Assembly (NCBI RefSeq): GCF_024171885.1 | Contig: NZ_JAMTCP010000013.1 | Coordinates: forward strand, 1-64,000 | Direction of reading: 5' to 3' | Source of the DNA: Streptoalloteichus tenebrarius | Lineage (GTDB): Bacteria; Actinomycetota; Actinomycetes; Mycobacteriales; Pseudonocardiaceae | DNA length: 64,000 bases | Shown: in pieces, positions 41,656-50,332 of the stretch | Position numbering within the stretch: position 1 is the stretch's first letter | Layout: every line of letters begins with the position of its first letter | The notes under the pieces: model-generated | What the model was told of the DNA's origin: nothing | The model's database searches: none | The model's input: only the letters and a program-made list of their open reading frames with translations | Position numbers and translations under genes: made by a program

Positions 41656-43053
41656 GTGCCGACCGTCCCCGGGGTGCGGGTCGACCGGGCGGAGCCCACC
41701 GGCCGGTGGGCTCCGTTGCTCCTGCTGGAGTCCTCGACCCTGCTCACCGGCACCGCCAACGGGATCATCACCCTGACGGTGCCGTGGCTGGTGCTGGACC
41801 GCACCGGCAGCGCGGCGGCCGCCGGGCTGGTCGCCGCGGCCACGACCGCCCCCATGATCCTCGCCGTCCTGTTCGCGGGCACCGCCGTGGACATGCTCGG
41901 CCGGCGGCGCGCCGCGACCGTGTGCGAACTGCTGTCCGCCGTGGCCGTGCTGGGCATGACGGCCGTGGACGCCTGGCTCGGCCCCGACGTCCTGTGGCTG
42001 GTCGTGCTCAGCGTGCTGCGCGCGTCGCTGGTGCAGGTGGGGGTCACCGCGCGGGAGGCGATGCTGCCCGCCGTCGCCGGCCGCCTCGGCTGGGGCCTGG
42101 AACGGATCAACGGCCTGCACCAGGGCGTGTGGGGGCTGACGATGCTGGCCGGGCCGGGGCTGGCCGGCGTGGTCGTCGGCGCGTTCGGCGCCGCCGCGAC
42201 GCTGCCCGTGGTCGCCGCCGCCTACCTGGTCTCCGCCGTCACCGCCGCGTTGATCCGCGTGCCGAGGGCCGGCGCGCCGACCTTGGACGAGCGGCCGAGG
42301 GGCCTGTGGCGCGCGACCAGGGAGGGCCTGGTGTTCGTGTGGCGGGACCGCCTGCTGCGGGCGATCGTCCTGCTGTCCTTCCCGATCTTCGCGGCCTACC
42401 TGCCGATCGAGGGCGTCGTGCTGCCCGCCCACTTCCAGGCGCGGGGCGAGCCGGAACGCCTCGGCGCGCTGGTGCTGGCGATGAGCGCCGGCGGCATCCT
42501 CGGCACCCTCGGCTACGGCGCGCTGGCCCACCGGTTCCGGCGGCGGACGGCGTTCGTGGCCGCCTGCGTCGCGAGCGGGGTGACCGTGCTGGGCATGGCG
42601 TTCCTGCCCTCGTACTCCGTGCTGGTGGCGCTGGGCGCGGTCAGCGGTCTGGTCTACGGGCCGATCAACCCCCTGCTGCACCTGGCGATGCAGACCAGGA
42701 CGCCCGAGCGCCTGCGGGGGCGGGTGTTGGGCGTGGTCAACGCCGTGGCGTACTCGGCGGGCCCGCTCGGCTTCCTGGCCGTGGGGCCGTTGGTCGAGTC
42801 CTTCGGCGTCGGGCCGGTGTTCCTCGGGCTGGCCGTCGCCCTGCTGCTGGTCACGACGGCCGCCGTCGCGGTCCGGCCGTTGGCGGAGCTGGACGCCCCG
42901 CACGCGGCGACGCCCGCCGAGTCACCGGACGGCACCCCCGAGCCGCCGGACGGCACCGCCGAGCCGCCGGACGGCACCGCCGAGCCACCGGACGGCACCG
43001 CCGGCGCCGCCTCCCAGGACATGGCACCAACCGCGTCAGGAAAGGACGGGTGA
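41656..43053 (+). CDS. MFS exporter of the lipolanthine-type cluster
   Basis: 465 residues, MFS_3-like with 12 predicted helices. Features: LLESSTLLTGTANGIITLTV (helix 1), the A-motif loop GTAVDMLGRRRAATVCELLS, INGLHQGVWGLTMLAGPGLA, LVFVWRDRLLRAIVLLSFPI, and RTPERLRGRVLGVVNAVAYS between helices 10 and 11. The cytoplasmic C-terminus contains four EPPDGTA-type heptads from a 21-nt repeat (about 42924-43003). Likely exports the mature lipopeptide; no ABC transporter is present in the cluster. Start GTG 41656, 2 nt after the MaoC stop. Confidence 0.85.
   Translation: MPTVPGVRVDRAEPTGRWAPLLLLESSTLLTGTANGIITLTVPWLVLDRTGSAAAAGLVAAATTAPMILAVLFAGTAVDMLGRRRAATVCELLSAVAVLGMTAVDAWLGPDVLWLVVLSVLRASLVQVGVTAREAMLPAVAGRLGWGLERINGLHQGVWGLTMLAGPGLAGVVVGAFGAAATLPVVAAAYLVSAVTAALIRVPRAGAPTLDERPRGLWRATREGLVFVWRDRLLRAIVLLSFPIFAAYLPIEGVVLPAHFQARGEPERLGALVLAMSAGGILGTLGYGALAHRFRRRTAFVAACVASGVTVLGMAFLPSYSVLVALGAVSGLVYGPINPLLHLAMQTRTPERLRGRVLGVVNAVAYSAGPLGFLAVGPLVESFGVGPVFLGLAVALLLVTTAAVAVRPLAELDAPHAATPAESPDGTPEPPDGTAEPPDGTAEPPDGTAGAASQDMAPTASGKDG
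42924..43003 (+). repeat. 21-nt in-frame tandem repeat at the 3' end of the MFS gene
   Basis: Four near-identical units of GAGCC(G/A)CCGGACGGCACCGCC encode (EPPDGTA)n; the first unit is slightly diverged (ESPDGTP). Length is a multiple of three, so expansion keeps the frame. Confidence 0.85.
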
Positions 43054-43060
43054 GGTCCGC

Positions 43061-43780
43061 GTGACCGACAACGACTCCGCGACGGGGAAGGCGATGCCGA
43101 AAGCGGTGGCGCGACCACCCAAGGGAGCCCCGCAGAGCCTGCCGCTGCCGAGGGGGCAGCTCGTGCTCGTCGGGTGCGGCGCGTTCGCGGTGACGCAGTT
43201 GCCGAACCTGGCCGTCGTGCTGCGCCGCTGGTACGGCTGCCGCATCCGGGCCTGTCTCACCGACGCCGGCTCCCGGCTGGTCGCCAGGGACGCGCTCGCC
43301 GCCGCGACCGGCTCGCCGGTGTGGGGGCCGCACTGGCCGACCGACCAGGGCATGGTCCCGCACAAGGAGCTGGCCGACTGGGCCGACATGGTGATCGTCG
43401 CCCCCGCCACGGCGAACTTCGTGGCCAAGGCGGCGCACGGCATCGCCGACAGCCTCGCGCTGAGCGTGGTGACCGGCACGGCCGCGCCGGTGTTCGTCGC
43501 GCCCGCCTACTCCGAGCACGCCTTCGCCCGCCCGTCGACCGCGCGGAACCTGCGGCTGCTGGAGGAGGAGGGCTACCACGTCGTGCCGACCGAGCGCGCC
43601 GTGTCCGTCCACAACGGACGCGTCGCCGAGGGTGGCATGGCGAGCATGACCTCGCTGCTGGGTTTCATCGGCCGCGTCACGTCCACGATGGACGGTGGGG
43701 ACGAGCCACGTGGGGAGGGGCCGGCGCGCGCCGGCCATGGGCTGGACGAGGAAGGGGCGAGAGTCGATGGGACACGGTGA
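43061..43780 (+). CDS. LanD-type flavoprotein, peptidyl-cysteine decarboxylase (HFCD family)
   Basis: 239 residues of the homo-oligomeric flavin-containing Cys decarboxylase family. FMN-binding region LVLVGCGAFAVTQLPNLAVV; active-site histidine region QGMVPHKELADWADMVIVAP; the family PASANT motif appears as PATANFVAKAAHGIADSLAL; the substrate-clamp segment is VFVAPAYSEHAFARPS. EpiD/MrsD relatives oxidatively decarboxylate C-terminal Cys to an enethiol. The cluster precursor ends exactly in Cys, so this enzyme would provide the aminovinyl part of an avionin ring. GTG 43061 lies 7 nt after the exporter stop; the 3' end overlaps the PKS start by 14 nt. The last ~30 residues look unstructured. 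Confidence 0.9.
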   Translation: MTDNDSATGKAMPKAVARPPKGAPQSLPLPRGQLVLVGCGAFAVTQLPNLAVVLRRWYGCRIRACLTDAGSRLVARDALAAATGSPVWGPHWPTDQGMVPHKELADWADMVIVAPATANFVAKAAHGIADSLALSVVTGTAAPVFVAPAYSEHAFARPSTARNLRLLEEEGYHVVPTERAVSVHNGRVAEGGMASMTSLLGFIGRVTSTMDGGDEPRGEGPARAGHGLDEEGARVDGTR

Positions 43781-46700
43781 CCCCAGGGACCAGGACGTCG
43801 CGATCGTGGGGATGGCGTGCCGGTTCCCCGGCGCGCGGAACCGGGACGAGTTCCTGCGCCTGCTGACCGAGGGCGCCGACGCGGTCGGCGAGCTGCCGGC
43901 GAAGCGGTGGGAGCTGGGCGCGTGGTGGGAGACCGACCCGGACGCGGGGGACAGCCCGCCGTACCGGTGGGGCGGCTTCCTCGACGACGTCGAGATGTTC
44001 GACTCGGGCTTCTTCCGGGTCTCCCCGGCGCGGGCCGACCGGATGGACCCGCAGCAGCGGCTGCTGCTGGAGACCTCGTGGGAGGCGTTCGAGGACGCGG
44101 GCTGGCGTCCCGAGGACCTGGCGGGCAGCGCCACCGGCGTGTTCGTCGGGGTCTCGACGTTCGACTACGGCACGCTGCTCTACCAGAACCCGGCCACCAC
44201 CGACGGGTTCGCGCCGCTGGCCTGCCTGTCGGTCACGGCCGCCAACCTCTCCCACTACTACGACCTGCGCGGGCCGAGTCTGGCGGTGGACACCGCGTGC
44301 TCGTCCTCGCTGGTGGCGCTGCACCAGGCCGTGCGCAGCCTGCGCGCGGGGGAGTGCGAGCAGGCCCTGGTCTGCGGCAGCAACCTGATCCTGGAGCCGC
44401 AGCTCTCGTTGAGCCTGAGCCGGGCCGGCATGCTGTCCAAGGACGGCCGGTGCAAGTCCTTCGGCGCCGGAGCCAACGGCTACGTGCGCGCCGAGGGCGT
44501 CGGGGTGCTGCTGCTGCGCCTGCTGTCGGACGCGCGGGCGAAGGGCGACCGGTGCTACGCGCTCGTGCGGGGCACGGCGACCAACCAGGACGGCCGGACC
44601 GACGCGATCACCGCGCCCAGCCCGGTCAGCCAGATGGCGGTGATCCGCTCCGCGCTGGCCGACGCCGAGCTGGAGCCGGAGGACATCGACTACGTGGAGT
44701 GCCACGGCACGGGCACCGCCATCGGCGACGTCGTGGAGGCCAAGGCGCTGTCCGGCGTCCTGCGGCCCCAGGACGGCACGCCGCGCGAGCCGCTGCCCAT
44801 CGGCTCGGTGAAGAGCAACATCGGGCACGCCGAGGCGGCCTCGGGCGTGGCCGGCCTGATGAAGGCCGTGCTGATGCTGCACCACCGGCGGTGGTTCAGG
44901 ACGCTGCACTCGCGGCCGGGCAACCCGGAGATCGACTTCGACGGCCAGGGCCTGCGCCCGGTGGTCGAGGGCGGCGAGTGGCGGGCCGACCACGTCCGGC
45001 GGATCGGCCTCAACAGCTTCGGGTTCGGCGGCAGCAACGCGCACGCGGTGATCCAGGAGGCTCCCGCCGAGTTCGCTGCCCCGACGCGGCCGGCCGACGA
45101 CGCCGGCGGGCGCTGGCCGCTGCTCGTCCCGGTGTCGGCCCGCAGCGCGGAGTCGTTGCGGGGACTGGCGTCCCAACTGGCTGACCACCTCGACGCCGGA
45201 GGGGGCGACCCGGCGGAGGTCGCGCACACCCTCGGCGTCCGGCGCTCGCACCACCCGATCCGCGCCGCCGTGACCGCGGTGGACGCCGACGACCTGGTCG
45301 GGCAGCTCCGTGCGGTCGCCGAGGCCGAACCGCGCACCACCAACGGCCGCCGGCCGCTGCCCGTGCCGAGGGTCGGGTTCGTGTTCACCGGGCAGGGCAA
45401 CCAGTTCGCCGGCATGGCCCGTGGCCTGCTCGACACCCACCCCGTCTTCGCCGACGTCGTGCGGCGCTGCGACGAGGTCACCACGGCCGCCCTCGGCTGG
45501 AGCGTCAGCGAGCATCTGCGCTCGGGCGCCGCGCTCGACGACACGGCGTTGGCCCAGCCGGCGCTGTTCGCCGTGCAGGCCGGGCTCACCGAGCTGTGGA
45601 GGTCGCTGGGCGTCGCCCCGGTCGCCGTCGTCGGGCACAGCTCGGGCGAGGTGGCGGCGGCCTACGCCGCCGGGTGCCTGACGCTGGAGCAGGGCATCCG
45701 GCTGTCGCTGGACCGGGGCGCGGCGATGGCGCGCACGGCCGGGATGGGCCGGATGCTCGCCGTCGGGCTGCCGGTCGAGCGGGCGCGGGAGCTGGCCGAG
45801 CGGGTCGGTGTGTCCGTCGCGGCCGTGAACGCGCCGAGCAGCACCGTGCTCTCCGGCGACACCGACGCGCTCACCGCGCTCCGGGACCAGCTCCAGGCCG
45901 ACGCCGTGTTCGCCAGGTTCCTCCCGGCCGCGTACCCGTTCCACAGCCCGATGATGAGTGAGTCCGCCGGCGACCTCGCCGAGCGACTGTCCTATCTGGA
46001 CACCAGGGCCGGCGACGTCCCGTTCTACTCCACTGTGGACGGAAAGGTCCTGTCGGGAGAGGCGCTGGACGCCGACTACTGGCACCGCAACATGGTCGGC
46101 TCGGTGCTGTTCCAGCCGGCCGTGGAGAGCCTGGTGGACGACGGCGTCGACGTGCTGCTGGAGATCGGGCCGGAGCCGGTGCTGTCGCGGGCGGTGCGGG
46201 AGACGCTGCGCCAGCGGGGCGAGGACCGCATCGCCGTGCTGAACACGCTGCGCCCGGACGCGGACGACCGCAGGCAGGTGCTCGACACCCTCGCGGAGCT
46301 GTACGTGCGGGGCGCCGACGTGGCGTGGGAGGCGCTGTACCCGGAGGGGCGGGTCGTCGCGCTGCCCCCGTACCCGTGGAACCGTCGACGGCACTGGATT
46401 CCCCCGCTGCCCGCCGAGGCGCGACGCGACGCGCCGACCCCCAGGGCCGAGACGCCGGCGCCGGAGATCGAGACCCCGGCGCCGGAGGGGCATCCGCTGC
46501 TGGGTCAGCGGCTGGAGCTGGCGACGGTGCGCGACGAGCTGATCTGGCAGCACCGCCTGGACACCCGGTGGGTTCCGGAGTTCCTGGACCACGTCGTGGC
46601 CGAGACGCCGGTGCTGCCCGGCGTGGCCCACGTCGAGGCGCTGGTCGCCGCCGGGAGGGACCTCGGCCTCGGTGACCGGATCGAGCTGCGGGACGTGGAG

Positions 46701-49217
46701 TTCCACCAGGTCCTGCTGTTGGACGCGCCCCGACTGCTCCAGGTGACCCTGCGCCCCGACGAGGGCGGCGACGGCGGCTACCGGGCGCAGGTCCACAGCC
46801 GCAGGGCTGAGGGCTCCGGCCGCTGGACGCTGCACGCCACCGGCGTCGTCGACACCTGGCGGGACGACAGGGAGGGCGCGACGCCTGATCTGTCCATTGT
46901 GGACGACGCAGCTCTGGAGCCCGTGCCGGTGGACGACGTCTACGCGTGGCTGGGCCGGAGCGGTCTGCGTTACGGCCCGCACTTCGCCGGCCTGCGGCGC
47001 GCGGCCCGCGCCGAGGGCGCGGCCGTGGGCCTGGCCAGGGTGGAGGACGACCGGGGCTACCACTGCGACCCTCGGCTGCTCGACACCGCGCTCCAGCTCG
47101 CGGCGGCGGCCGACGTGCTCAGCGACGCCTCCTCGGCCGGGATCCCGGTCGGCGTCCGGCGCGTCAGGGTGCGCGGACGGCTCAGCCCGGAGGTCACGCT
47201 CCAGGTGCGCCTGCGGGGCGAGGGCGACGACCAGACCGTCGACGCTGTCGCCGCCAGCGCCAGCACCGCCAGCACGGCCACCGACGCCGGCGGGTTCTGC
47301 GCGATCGAGGGCGTGCGCTTCCACACCCTCACCGCCGGTCCGGGCAGGGCGGCCCGGCGCGGACCCGGCGTGCACGCGCTGGAGTGGCGGGTGAGCGAGC
47401 CCCCGGCGCTGCCGGCGTCGGTCGAGCGCGGCATGTGGCTGCTGGTCGCCGACCGGGGCGAACTGGCCAAGCGGCTGGCCGCCGCCCTGCGCGAGCACGG
47501 GCAGGAGGTCGTCACCGCGCTGCCGGGCGCCACCTGGTCCTGGCACAACCGCGACGTCGTGGAGTTCGACCCCGAGCGGTCCGAGCAGTACCAACGCCTC
47601 GTCGGTGAGGTCGCCGGCGGCGTGAGCCCCCTGCGCGGCGTCGTGTTCCTGTCGCCGGTCGACCTGCCCGGCACCGGCAACCCGTTCGGCGACGACGTGC
47701 CGACGACGGCCGAACACCTGACCACCGCGGCCGTCGAGCTGCTCAGGGCCACCGCGACCGCCCCGGTCACCACCAGCCCCTCCGTGTGGGTGGTGACCAG
47801 GAACGCCCAACCGGTCCGCGAGGCCGACCCGGCCGTCCAGCCCCACGCCGCGCCGCTGCGCGGCCTGGTGAAGGCGGCCCAGTTCGAGATCCCGACGACA
47901 CCGGCCCACCACGTCGACCTCGACCCGGCCGCGCCGGCCGAGGAGGCCGTCGACCTGGTCCGCGAGCTGCTGGCCGGCGACGGCGAGGGCGAGGTGGGCC
48001 TGCGCGGCGGCCAGCGGTTCACCCACCGCCTCACCGGCGCCCGCCCGGTGGCCCCGCACGCCACGCGCCCGGACCCCGAGGGGGTCTACGTGATCACCGG
48101 CGGCACCGGCGGCCTCGGCCTGGCGGTCGCGCGCCGGCTGGTCGAGCGCGGCGCGCGCCGGCTCGCCCTGCTCGCCCGGTCCGCCACCTCGCCCCGGTCC
48201 CTGGCCGCCGTCGAGGAGCTGACCGCGCTGGGCGCCGAGGTCGAGCTGCTCGCCGTCGACTGCGCCGACCGCGCCGCGCTGGCCGCCGCGCTCGACACCG
48301 CGCGGCGCGACGGCCGTCGCCTGCGCGGCGTCGTGCACGCGGCGGGCGTGCTGCGCGACCAGGCCCTGCTGGGCCTGTCGGGCGAGGCGCTGCGGGAGGT
48401 CATGGACGCCAAGGTGCGCGGCGGCTGGAACCTGCACGAGCTGACCGGCGACGACCCGCTGGACTGGTTCGTGCTGTTCTCCAGCGCCGCCTCGGCCGTC
48501 GGCTCGCCCGGCCAGGCCAACTACTGCGCCGCCAACGCCTTCCTCGACGCGCTGGCCCACCACCGGAGGGGCGCCGGCCAGGTCGCCCAGTCCGTCAACT
48601 GGGGCCCGTGGTCGGGCGTGGGCATGGCGGCGACCGCGTCCGGCGGGGCGGAGGCGCTGGCCGACACGATGCCGGCCATCGCCCCCGAGGACGGCGTCGC
48701 GCTGTTCGAGTCGCTGCTGGCCAGCGACGAGCCGCAGGCCGTGGTCCTGCCGTTCGGGGTCGACGAGCTGGTGCGGCTGCACCCCGGTGGGCCGGGGCTG
48801 ACGCTGCTCGGCGAGCGTCGGGCCCTTCCCGCGCCGGCCGCCCCTGCTCCGGCGGCCCCGGCGCAGCCCGCGCCGGCCACGACGGCCACCGTCACCGCCG
48901 CCGGCGCGACCGTGGTGACCGAGGCGCACAAGGCCACCAGCCCCGCCCGGGGCGCGGGCCGTTCGGACGGCCGTTCGGACGACGGCGAGACGCCACGCGA
49001 CGACGTGGAGGAGGCGATCGCCCAGATCTGGCGGGAGGCGTTCGGCGTCGAGCACGTCGGGGTGCACGAGAGCTTCTTCGACCTCGGCGGCGACTCGGTG
49101 TTCGCCTACCAGATCCTCACCCAGGTGGCGCGCCGCTTCGGGGTGACCGTGGACCCGGAGGACGCCTTCCAGGAGTTCACCATCGCCCACCTCGCCCAGC
49201 TCGTCGCCAGGAACTGA
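43767..49217 (+). CDS. Type I polyketide synthase, single module KS-AT-DH-KR-ACP
   Basis: 1816 residues. KS: VDTACSSSLVALHQAVRSL (Cys near 177), VECHGTGTAIGDVVEAKALS, SVKSNIGHAEAASGV. AT: GFVFTGQGNQFAGMARG, VVGHSSGEVAAAYAAG (Ser near 624), YPFHSPMM; a His-containing FHSP-type motif suggests malonyl specificity. DH: double hot-dog with His in FLDHVVAETPVLPG (near 941; the usual Gly is Glu here) and Asp in CDPRLLDTALQL (near 1103). KR: YVITGGTGGLGLAVARRLV (near 1444) and SSAASAVGSPGQANYCAANA. ACP: FFDLGGDSVFAYQILT (Ser near 1776). No ER and no thioesterase, so the chain must be transferred by another enzyme (GNAT). The Ala/Pro/Thr linker before the ACP is long. Start ATG 43767 overlaps the LanD gene. 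Confidence 0.93.
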   Translation: MGHGDPRDQDVAIVGMACRFPGARNRDEFLRLLTEGADAVGELPAKRWELGAWWETDPDAGDSPPYRWGGFLDDVEMFDSGFFRVSPARADRMDPQQRLLLETSWEAFEDAGWRPEDLAGSATGVFVGVSTFDYGTLLYQNPATTDGFAPLACLSVTAANLSHYYDLRGPSLAVDTACSSSLVALHQAVRSLRAGECEQALVCGSNLILEPQLSLSLSRAGMLSKDGRCKSFGAGANGYVRAEGVGVLLLRLLSDARAKGDRCYALVRGTATNQDGRTDAITAPSPVSQMAVIRSALADAELEPEDIDYVECHGTGTAIGDVVEAKALSGVLRPQDGTPREPLPIGSVKSNIGHAEAASGVAGLMKAVLMLHHRRWFRTLHSRPGNPEIDFDGQGLRPVVEGGEWRADHVRRIGLNSFGFGGSNAHAVIQEAPAEFAAPTRPADDAGGRWPLLVPVSARSAESLRGLASQLADHLDAGGGDPAEVAHTLGVRRSHHPIRAAVTAVDADDLVGQLRAVAEAEPRTTNGRRPLPVPRVGFVFTGQGNQFAGMARGLLDTHPVFADVVRRCDEVTTAALGWSVSEHLRSGAALDDTALAQPALFAVQAGLTELWRSLGVAPVAVVGHSSGEVAAAYAAGCLTLEQGIRLSLDRGAAMARTAGMGRMLAVGLPVERARELAERVGVSVAAVNAPSSTVLSGDTDALTALRDQLQADAVFARFLPAAYPFHSPMMSESAGDLAERLSYLDTRAGDVPFYSTVDGKVLSGEALDADYWHRNMVGSVLFQPAVESLVDDGVDVLLEIGPEPVLSRAVRETLRQRGEDRIAVLNTLRPDADDRRQVLDTLAELYVRGADVAWEALYPEGRVVALPPYPWNRRRHWIPPLPAEARRDAPTPRAETPAPEIETPAPEGHPLLGQRLELATVRDELIWQHRLDTRWVPEFLDHVVAETPVLPGVAHVEALVAAGRDLGLGDRIELRDVEFHQVLLLDAPRLLQVTLRPDEGGDGGYRAQVHSRRAEGSGRWTLHATGVVDTWRDDREGATPDLSIVDDAALEPVPVDDVYAWLGRSGLRYGPHFAGLRRAARAEGAAVGLARVEDDRGYHCDPRLLDTALQLAAAADVLSDASSAGIPVGVRRVRVRGRLSPEVTLQVRLRGEGDDQTVDAVAASASTASTATDAGGFCAIEGVRFHTLTAGPGRAARRGPGVHALEWRVSEPPALPASVERGMWLLVADRGELAKRLAAALREHGQEVVTALPGATWSWHNRDVVEFDPERSEQYQRLVGEVAGGVSPLRGVVFLSPVDLPGTGNPFGDDVPTTAEHLTTAAVELLRATATAPVTTSPSVWVVTRNAQPVREADPAVQPHAAPLRGLVKAAQFEIPTTPAHHVDLDPAAPAEEAVDLVRELLAGDGEGEVGLRGGQRFTHRLTGARPVAPHATRPDPEGVYVITGGTGGLGLAVARRLVERGARRLALLARSATSPRSLAAVEELTALGAEVELLAVDCADRAALAAALDTARRDGRRLRGVVHAAGVLRDQALLGLSGEALREVMDAKVRGGWNLHELTGDDPLDWFVLFSSAASAVGSPGQANYCAANAFLDALAHHRRGAGQVAQSVNWGPWSGVGMAATASGGAEALADTMPAIAPEDGVALFESLLASDEPQAVVLPFGVDELVRLHPGGPGLTLLGERRALPAPAAPAPAAPAQPAPATTATVTAAGATVVTEAHKATSPARGAGRSDGRSDDGETPRDDVEEAIAQIWREAFGVEHVGVHESFFDLGGDSVFAYQILTQVARRFGVTVDPEDAFQEFTIAHLAQLVARN

Positions 49218-49228
49218 GAGGAGAGGCC

Positions 49229-50137
49229 GTGCCACCAGCAGCAACCACGCCCACCGGCGGGGTCGCGGGTGTGCCCCGCTTCGCCGCGCCGCCCGACTGG
49301 CCAACCGTGGACGACGCCGTGCTGACCCACGGCGCCGCGGTCGTCACCGGGCTCGTGGACGCCGACCTGCGCGCGCGGTTCAACGCGGAGGTCGACGCGT
49401 GGATCGCGGCCCATCCCGGCGCCGACGGGCCGGACAGCGGGTCGCAGCTCTACGACCACTTCCTGGGCACGCGCACCGTGCGGGTCCAGGGGCTGCCGGC
49501 GAAGTTCGCCAGCGGCGGCGACGTGGTCGCCCACCCGGAGATCGTGGCCTGGGCCAACCGCATGCTCGCCCCGATCTGCACCAGCGTCCTGCTCAGCGCG
49601 GGCGAGATGGTGCAGATCGGGCCGGGGGAGACCCCGCAGTACCTGCACCGCGACACCGACTCGTGGGGCCCGCACCTGCCGAGGGGCGAGCAGCCCTACG
49701 TGGTCAACGCGATGATCGCGTTCACCCCGTTCACCGAGCGCAACGGCGCGACCAGGGTGGCGTTGGGCAGCCACCGGTGGGAGGACCCGGCCCGTCGGGC
49801 CAAGCCCAGCGAGGTGGTGCTCGCCGTCATGGAGCCCGGCGACGTCCTGTTCTTCCGCTCGGACGTCATCCACGGCGGCGGCCCCAACCGCACCGAGGAC
49901 GAGGGCCGGCGCGGGGTCGTGCTCAGCTACTGCGCCGGCTGGCTGCGCGCGATGGAGAACAGCGTGCTGTCCGTGCCGCCGGAGGTGGCGCGGCGGTTGC
50001 CGGAGCGGGTCACCGACCTGCTCGGCTACTCCGTGCACGACTGGACGGTGGCCAGGGGCGGCCTGCTCGGCGTGGTCGACAACGCCGACCCCCGGCGCCT
50101 GCTGCGTTCAGGGTCGTCGATGGAACCCGCCGGTTGA
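49229..50137 (+). CDS. Phytanoyl-CoA dioxygenase (PhyH) family oxygenase
   Basis: 302 residues. Non-haem iron, 2-oxoglutarate-dependent fold: iron ligands His and Asp in QYLHRDTDSWGPHL and the distal His in LFFRSDVIHGGGPNRTEDE, with the 2-oxoglutarate-binding Arg expected shortly after (GRRGVVLSYCAG). PhyH-like enzymes hydroxylate small acyl or amino-acid substrates and frequently tailor polyketides and peptides. Being the last gene of the cluster, 11 nt after the PKS, it probably hydroxylates the acyl chain or a peptide side chain. GTG 49229 follows GAGAGGAGAGG. Two powerful hairpins follow the stop codon. Confidence 0.88.
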   Translation: MPPAATTPTGGVAGVPRFAAPPDWPTVDDAVLTHGAAVVTGLVDADLRARFNAEVDAWIAAHPGADGPDSGSQLYDHFLGTRTVRVQGLPAKFASGGDVVAHPEIVAWANRMLAPICTSVLLSAGEMVQIGPGETPQYLHRDTDSWGPHLPRGEQPYVVNAMIAFTPFTERNGATRVALGSHRWEDPARRAKPSEVVLAVMEPGDVLFFRSDVIHGGGPNRTEDEGRRGVVLSYCAGWLRAMENSVLSVPPEVARRLPERVTDLLGYSVHDWTVARGGLLGVVDNADPRRLLRSGSSMEPAG

Positions 50138-50146
50138 GCCGGAAAC

Positions 50147-50185
50147 GCGTTCGGGCCCCGCGCCATTGGCGCGGGGCCCGAACGC
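50147..50185 (+). terminator. Strong hairpin terminating the lipolanthine-type cluster
   Basis: GCGTTCGGGCCCCGCGCC (50147-50164) pairs perfectly with GGCGCGGGGCCCGAACGC (50168-50185), an 18-bp stem with a 3-nt loop, 9 nt past the PhyH stop codon. Confidence 0.8.
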
Positions 50186-50192
50186 TGGGGGT

Positions 50193-50253
50193 GGCGTTTC
50201 GTCCCGGCAGTGTGGGGGTGGGGGGAGAGAGAACACTGCCGGGACGAAACGCC
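50193..50253. terminator. Second strong hairpin between convergent genes
   Basis: GGCGTTTCGTCCCGGCAGTGT (50193-50213) pairs perfectly with its complement at 50233-50253, a 21-bp stem around a G-rich 19-nt loop. It lies between the plus-strand PhyH gene and the minus-strand lipoprotein gene and may terminate both. Confidence 0.75.
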
Positions 50254-50332
50254 GGGCGGGGAAAAGGGTCGGTGGTCGGCCGGTTGGTCGTGTCGGTTGT
50301 GTCGGGCGTGTTCGCCCCGACGGTCCCGGCCG

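Noticed and set aside
43677-49304. Minus-strand open frame of 1875 codons opposite the PKS gene
   Set aside because: It is a shadow of the high-GC third-position bias; its translation is Arg/Gly/His-rich with no domain, while the plus strand has complete KS, AT, DH, KR and ACP motifs.
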